A stretch of DNA of 9,809 nt, from NCBI GenBank assembly GCA_003513855.1, contig DOTC01000079.1:425-10233 (forward strand). The letters run 5' to 3'. This document shows, one piece after another, positions 5,768-9,809 of this stretch. A program made the position numbers and the translations under genes. The stretch comes from Deltaproteobacteria bacterium (GTDB lineage Bacteria > Desulfobacterota > Deferrimicrobia > Deferrimicrobiales > Deferrimicrobiaceae). The notes under the pieces are model-generated. The model was given only the letters and a program-made list of their open reading frames with translations, was not told the DNA's origin and ran no database searches. Every line of letters starts with the position of its first letter. Position 1 is the first letter of the stretch.

Positions 5768-7114
5768 CTATTCCCCCGCCGTAGAGGGTTCCGGGTCCGG
5801 CATGTAGGAAGTGATCCGTTCGGTAACGATCTTGGCGCTCTCGTGGCGGCCCTCTTCGATCTCCCAGATCGAAATCACGGGGAAGAAGCGGGCGAAGATC
5901 ATGTACCCCAGGATGAACACCGAGATCCCCCCGAGAAACAGCATCCATTCCGTGTGGCTGGGGATGTAGATCCCCGTGGGGTAGGGCAGGCGGGGATTGG
6001 CCAGGGACGGGACGACGATGATCAGACGTTCCATCCACATCCCGATGATCACGGAGATGGAGGCGATCAGAATTCCCGGGATCGTGCGGGTCTTGCTGTT
6101 GCAGAGGAGGGCGACCGGGAGGGCGAAGTTACAGACGATCATCGCCCAGAAGTACGGAGCGAAGTCCCCCGCGAATTTGTACCAGAACACACGCATCTCG
6201 TTGGGCTCATGGCCATAGAAGCCGGTCAGGTATTCCGAAAACGTGAAGTAGAACCAGATCAGCGACATGATCAGCAGCAGGATGCTCAGGTAGTTGAAGT
6301 GGATGTGCTTCAGGTACCCCTCCAGGTGGAAGACCTTGCGGAAGACGATCATCAGGACCAGGATGGCGGCGATGCCGGAAAAGATCGCCCCGACCACGAA
6401 GTAGGGGCCGAAAATGGTGCTGTGCCAGCCCGGCTGCACGGTCATGGCGAAGATGTAGGAGATGATCGTGTGAACCGAAACCGCGATGGGGATCACCATG
6501 ACCATCAGGATGTTCATCGCCCGGTCCAGCACCTTGTGCTGCCGTTCGGTTCCCTGCCAGCCCCAGGCAAGAAATTCGTACAGCCATCGCGGTTTCACTC
6601 CGCGATCCCGAAGGATCGCGATGTCCGGGATCAGGGGGATGTACAGGTAGATCGTGCTGGCGGTGAAATACGCCGTGATGCTGGCGACGTCCCAGAGCAG
6701 GGGAGATTGGAGCCGGCCGTTGAAAAAGAGATGCGATATCCGGTCGGGGCGGCCCAGGTCGATGATCGGATGCAACCCCCCGATCGCGAGGACGATGGCG
6801 GTGATGACCTCCGCCATGCGGGTGATCGGGCGTCGCCACTCGGCCTTGGACAGACGGAGAATGGCGGAGATCAGCGTGCCGGCGTGGCTGATCCCGATGA
6901 AGAAGACGAAATTGATGATGTAGAACCCCCAGGTGACGGGCTGGGCCATCCCCGTGACGCCCAGTCCGTACCAGAGCTGCCGAACATACACGAATCCGGT
7001 GTAGAGAATGATGACCAGCAGCCCCACCACGATGTAGTAATACATTTTTCCGGGATTCTCGATGGGGTTGAGCAACGCAGCATCCGGATGAGGCCGAGCG
7101 GAGGCGTGTTCCAT
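5768..7114 (-). CDS. ActC/NrfD-type quinone-interacting membrane subunit
   Basis: A 448-residue integral membrane protein with about ten hydrophobic segments, in the ActC/PsrC branch of the NrfD family. Landmarks are PVTWGFYIINFVFFIGISHAGT near residues 59-80, then an ISAILRL and WRRPITRMAE block, IDLGRPDR near 118-125, SVHTIISY near 212-219, MWMERLIIVVPSL near 358-370 and the YIPSHTEWMLFLG block near 382-394. The GISHAGT and WRRPITR segments are typical of ActC of alternative complex III and of related molybdoenzyme membrane anchors. It would oxidise or reduce menaquinone and exchange electrons with the adjacent FeS subunit. Its ATG follows the FeS gene's TAA directly, with GAGGTGG inside the end of the FeS gene, so the two are probably translationally coupled. 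Residues 1-22 are a soluble N-terminal extension; the ~35-residue tail is also soluble. Confidence 0.93.
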   Translation of the reverse strand: MEHASARPHPDAALLNPIENPGKMYYYIVVGLLVIILYTGFVYVRQLWYGLGVTGMAQPVTWGFYIINFVFFIGISHAGTLISAILRLSKAEWRRPITRMAEVITAIVLAIGGLHPIIDLGRPDRISHLFFNGRLQSPLLWDVASITAYFTASTIYLYIPLIPDIAILRDRGVKPRWLYEFLAWGWQGTERQHKVLDRAMNILMVMVIPIAVSVHTIISYIFAMTVQPGWHSTIFGPYFVVGAIFSGIAAILVLMIVFRKVFHLEGYLKHIHFNYLSILLLIMSLIWFYFTFSEYLTGFYGHEPNEMRVFWYKFAGDFAPYFWAMIVCNFALPVALLCNSKTRTIPGILIASISVIIGMWMERLIIVVPSLANPRLPYPTGIYIPSHTEWMLFLGGISVFILGYMIFARFFPVISIWEIEEGRHESAKIVTERITSYMPDPEPSTAGE

Positions 7115-7795
7115 TTAATCCACCTCTTTAAGATAGATGACTTTCGGCTCAGTCCCCAGATCTTCCAGGAGTTTTTCCGCACGAGGACTGTGCGCGAGAC
7201 GGTTCACCTGGTGATCCCTGTTCTCCAGGTCGCCGAAGACGATCGCCCCGGTGGGGCAACTGTCCGCACACGCCGGCTGGAAGTCTCCTTCCCGCAGATC
7301 CCGTGCTTCGAATTTCGCCTGCTCCTTGGCCACTTGGAGACGATGAATGCAGAAGGTGCACTTCTCCACCACGCCTACGGGGCGGACCGAAACATCCGGG
7401 TTGGTGGCCCGGGCCATTCCGGGCGGAAATTCCGGCTTGTACCAGTTGAAGGATTTCACCGTGTAGGGACAGGCTGCCATGCAGTAGCGGCACCCGATGC
7501 ACTGGGGGTAGATCTGCGCCACGATCCCTTCGTCGTTGAGGTACGTGGCCCGCACCGGACAGACCTTCGTGCAGGGGGGGTGATCGCAATGCATGCAGGG
7601 CCGGGGGATCTGCCGCACCCGGAGCCGGGGATACTCCCCCTCGTAGATGGTGAGCATGTCCATCCAGAGCATCGTCCGGCCCATCTCCGATTCCCCGGAA
7701 TCCACGATGGCCACGTTGTTCTCCAGCTTGCAGGCGGCCGCGCATTCCCCGCAGCCGGTGCATTTCTGCAGATCGATCACCATCCCCCACTTCAT
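7115..7795 (-). CDS. 4x[4Fe-4S] ferredoxin subunit of a molybdopterin oxidoreductase (PsrB/DmsB-like)
   Basis: A 226-residue iron-sulphur subunit with 16 cluster cysteines in four groups: C12/15/18/22, C67/70/75/79, C99/102/105/109 and C146/149/176/180. This is the four [4Fe-4S] arrangement of PsrB, DmsB and the FeS half of ActB. The typical MKWGMVIDLQKCTGC start leaves no room for a signal peptide, so it should be exported as a folded pair with the Mo subunit, whose Tat signal would be outside the window, or else remain cytoplasmic. The start at 7795 has AAGGAG overlapping the TAA of the Mo gene 12 bases upstream, and its own TAA abuts the NrfD start. It should form the electron wire between the NrfD quinone site and the Mo subunit. 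Compared with the + strand FeS protein, it lacks the Tat signal and the N-terminal helical segment. Confidence 0.95.
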   Translation of the reverse strand: MKWGMVIDLQKCTGCGECAAACKLENNVAIVDSGESEMGRTMLWMDMLTIYEGEYPRLRVRQIPRPCMHCDHPPCTKVCPVRATYLNDEGIVAQIYPQCIGCRYCMAACPYTVKSFNWYKPEFPPGMARATNPDVSVRPVGVVEKCTFCIHRLQVAKEQAKFEARDLREGDFQPACADSCPTGAIVFGDLENRDHQVNRLAHSPRAEKLLEDLGTEPKVIYLKEVD

Positions 7796-7807
7796 CGGCG
7801 AGACTCC

Positions 7808-9809
7808 TTATCGGTTGATCTTCTCCACGCGGACGAGAGTCGAGAGCCACGAGTTGCGCCCGCTCAGCGGGTCCGCACGGTGGTCGAGCATCACGATCGG
7901 GTTCGCCCCGATGGTTTTCGCATGCCTTCCCGATTCCGTGTGCCCCTGGCCGAACGGAACGGACAGAATTTCGGGGGAAACCGTGGGGACGACCCGCACG
8001 GGGAGCGTCATCACGCCTTTCCCGGAGATCACCCGGATAAGGTCTCCGTCCTTGAGCTGGAGGCGAGCGGCCCGTTGGGGGTTCACCTCCGCCCAGGTGT
8101 TCCAGTACAGGCGGGGATGCAGCCCGAACATCTCCTGCAGGAGGGGCAGGCTGGCCCCGTCACCGGTCATGTTCATGAGCGAGGGAAAGGGGACCAGGAG
8201 AAAGGAGTCGGGGCCATCGGGTCTCCGGATTCCGTCTTCGAGCCAAAGGTTGGGCGTCTTGGCGCGTTTTTCCCCTCCCTCCACCGATCGGGGGAACAGG
8301 GACTCCTTCAGCAGGGACGCCATGCGGGGATCGGTCGGAAAGAGGAACGTTCTCCGATTCCAGTCCACCGGCGGATGTTCCCCCGGGTCCCACCATCCCC
8401 CTTTTTCCTGGAGCAGACGCCAGAAGTCCTCGAAGGCCGGATAGCTGTATACCTGCCAGCCGCGTTTGCGCAGATCCTCCAGGAACTCCAGGGAAACCGC
8501 CTCGAAGAACGGCGTCCCCTTCCCCGAGGCGAAGATCTGCTTCATCCGCGCCTCTACGTACCCTCCATACGATGTTCCGTTGCTTCCCGGGTGCAGGTCG
8601 ACGCCCGCCTCCCTTCCGAGGCGCAGGAGTATGTCCCCGAGGGGACGCGCGCCCGACATCGGGGGGACGACCGGCTGCTGCAGGCCCAGCTGGGAAAAGG
8701 GAAGATTCGGGGCCGGCAGCGTCAGGTCCGACTGCTCCAGATACGTGGTCATCGGAAGCACGATATCGGCAAAGGCAGAGGTGTCATCGATCATCGTGGC
8801 GCACTGGACCACGAGAGGAATTCGGGAAAGCCAATCCTTCCACGCCTTCCGGTTCGCCGCGAGGAACACCGGGTCGACCTGGGCGATCAGAAGCATTTCG
8901 AGGTCGGGGATTTTCCCGGCCGCTGCAAGATCCGGGAGTCTCTCCGCGACCCAGGCCGCGGGCAGGTCGGAACCGAGGGCGTTCTCCGGCTTGCGGGAAA
9001 AAGCGGCAGAACGGGGGCTGAAAGCGGAGACGGAGGACGTTCCCCAGGGGACCGGCGCCGGCTCGCGCCACAACCCTTTCGCGGAGAAACTGCCGGACAG
9101 GGCGTTTAGACTTGCCACCGCCCACTGCGTGAAAAGCTCCGTTTCGCTGGAGGCCATGGTCCCCCCGGCCAGAGCCAGAGGCGCCTTCGCGGAGCCGAAT
9201 TCCCGGGCCAGCCGGAGGATGGTCTGCGCCGGGACCCCGGTGACCTCCGAAACCCGGTCGGGAGAGTAGTCCCGGGTGACCATGGTCCGGAAATCATCGC
9301 TTCCTTTTCGGAAATCCTGCGTGTGGCGGCGAATAAAGTCCTGGTCGTATATATTGTCCCTCAGGATCACGTACGCCATGCCCAGGGCGAGAACGCCCAT
9401 GCTTCCCGGCCGGATCTGCACCCACTCTGTGGCGTTCCTGCCGGCCTGGGACATGCGCGCGTCCACATGCACCATCTTCAGGCCCGTGCGCGCCCGCTTC
9501 TCTTTCAATCCCCCGTAGATGCGGTTGAAGTATACGGGGGACAGGGGTTCCTCCAACAGGTTCGTGCCGAACGTGAGGAGGAAATCCGTGCGTGTCAGGT
9601 CGAACGCGAAGGGAGGGAATTCTCCCGCCCCCTGCCGGAATCCCAACTCGTTGATTAGGGGGGATCGCCAGGGGAAGAAGTGGGAAGACCCCAGACGTGA
9701 GACGAATTCCCCCGCGAACTCCGTAAGCAGCGTGTTCCGGTCCCCCATCAGGAACCCCAACGTGCCGGGCTGTTTTCCATTCTTTAGCCCTTTGAGGGCC
9801 TGGGAGATT
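7808..9809 (-). CDS. Molybdopterin (DMSO reductase family) oxidoreductase large subunit, N-terminus outside window
   Basis: About 667 C-terminal residues of a molybdopterin oxidoreductase. The frame stays open to the window edge past a TTG at 9760, so that TTG is not the real start. Family landmarks in order are FDLTRTDFLLTFGTNLLEEP near 9600-9540, VHVDARMSQAGRNATEW and the IRPGSMGVLALGMAYV block near 9475-9365, DDTSAFADIVLPMTTYLEQSDL near 8790-8725, LGLQQPVVPPMSGARPLGD near 8690-8630, and the C-terminal molybdopterin-binding domain with WAEVNPQRAARL and VPFGQGHTESGRHA near 8100-7925. These fit the PsrA/PhsA and ActB/QrcB-like branch. The part that would carry the Tat signal, the N-terminal [4Fe-4S] cysteines and the Mo ligand is not visible, so I cannot tell whether it is catalytic (polysulphide, thiosulphate or similar) or a cofactor-free structural subunit as in ActB and QrcB. 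It is the first visible gene of the operon. Confidence 0.92.
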   Translation of the reverse strand, partial: ISQALKGLKNGKQPGTLGFLMGDRNTLLTEFAGEFVSRLGSSHFFPWRSPLINELGFRQGAGEFPPFAFDLTRTDFLLTFGTNLLEEPLSPVYFNRIYGGLKEKRARTGLKMVHVDARMSQAGRNATEWVQIRPGSMGVLALGMAYVILRDNIYDQDFIRRHTQDFRKGSDDFRTMVTRDYSPDRVSEVTGVPAQTILRLAREFGSAKAPLALAGGTMASSETELFTQWAVASLNALSGSFSAKGLWREPAPVPWGTSSVSAFSPRSAAFSRKPENALGSDLPAAWVAERLPDLAAAGKIPDLEMLLIAQVDPVFLAANRKAWKDWLSRIPLVVQCATMIDDTSAFADIVLPMTTYLEQSDLTLPAPNLPFSQLGLQQPVVPPMSGARPLGDILLRLGREAGVDLHPGSNGTSYGGYVEARMKQIFASGKGTPFFEAVSLEFLEDLRKRGWQVYSYPAFEDFWRLLQEKGGWWDPGEHPPVDWNRRTFLFPTDPRMASLLKESLFPRSVEGGEKRAKTPNLWLEDGIRRPDGPDSFLLVPFPSLMNMTGDGASLPLLQEMFGLHPRLYWNTWAEVNPQRAARLQLKDGDLIRVISGKGVMTLPVRVVPTVSPEILSVPFGQGHTESGRHAKTIGANPIVMLDHRADPLSGRNSWLSTLVRVEKINR

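Noticed and set aside
5445..6038. A 197-codon reading of the small membrane protein's frame
   Set aside because: The region above 5687 overlaps the NrfD gene in another frame and gives Pro/His/Arg-rich sequence; the ATG at 5687 with its ribosome site starts the real protein.
5753..9109. A 1118-codon open frame on the + strand
   Set aside because: It lies antisense to the Mo, FeS and NrfD genes, all of which have clear family motifs on the - strand. Its translation is rich in D, H, R, G and P with no domain, which is what high-GC codon bias yields in the opposite frame.
9758..9760. TTG at 9760 as the start of the molybdopterin subunit
   Set aside because: The frame is open through to the window edge with plausible protein, and the visible part begins well inside the fold expected for the family.
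1..9809. CRISPR arrays, tRNA/rRNA genes, insertion sequences, phage or defence genes
   Set aside because: No direct-repeat array, cloverleaf-like segment, transposase, integrase or defence protein is visible; the window is filled by housekeeping and respiratory genes.

Overview
The window is GC-rich bacterial chromosome that is almost fully coding, with long antisense reading frames of the kind high GC produces. Its content is anaerobic, quinone-linked periplasmic electron transfer: multihaem c-type cytochromes, 4x[4Fe-4S] proteins, NrfD-type membrane proteins and a molybdopterin oxidoreductase. This fits a Gram-negative anaerobe such as a Geobacter-like member of the Desulfobacterota. That placement is an inference from gene content; no rRNA or other taxonomic marker is present.

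Layout. Positions 1-497 (+) hold the C-terminal end of the ribosome-associated GTPase TypA/BipA. Positions 594-1109 (+) hold a ferritin-like diiron protein with two ExxH motifs. After a 163-base gap containing a hairpin and a possible promoter, three + strand genes follow: a four-haem cytochrome c (1273-1818), a Tat-exported 4x[4Fe-4S] protein (1858-2784) and a ten-helix NrfD-type membrane protein (2804-4099). A 42-base gap with a perfect hairpin separates this module from a convergent - strand operon. Read in its own direction from the right edge, that operon has a molybdopterin oxidoreductase large subunit (9809-7808, N-terminus cut off), a 4x[4Fe-4S] subunit (7795-7115), an ActC/NrfD-type membrane subunit (7114-5768), an 80-residue two-helix membrane protein (5687-5445) and a probable lipoprotein cytochrome built from four tandem mono-haem domains (5386-4142).

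How the genes could work together. Each module has the parts of a membrane quinol:acceptor oxidoreductase: an NrfD protein for the quinone, a chain of iron-sulphur clusters, and c-haems as the outlet or inlet. The + strand module has no molybdopterin subunit, and its FeS protein carries its own Tat signal; it recalls the small Cbc-type menaquinol-cytochrome complexes of Geobacter. The - strand module resembles the A-B-C core of alternative complex III and polysulphide reductase-like enzymes, but its Mo and FeS parts are separate genes and its cytochrome is of an unusual four-domain type. The side-by-side, tail-to-tail placement suggests the two complexes share a quinone pool and perhaps periplasmic partners. 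Direction of electron flow and terminal substrate cannot be read from the sequence.
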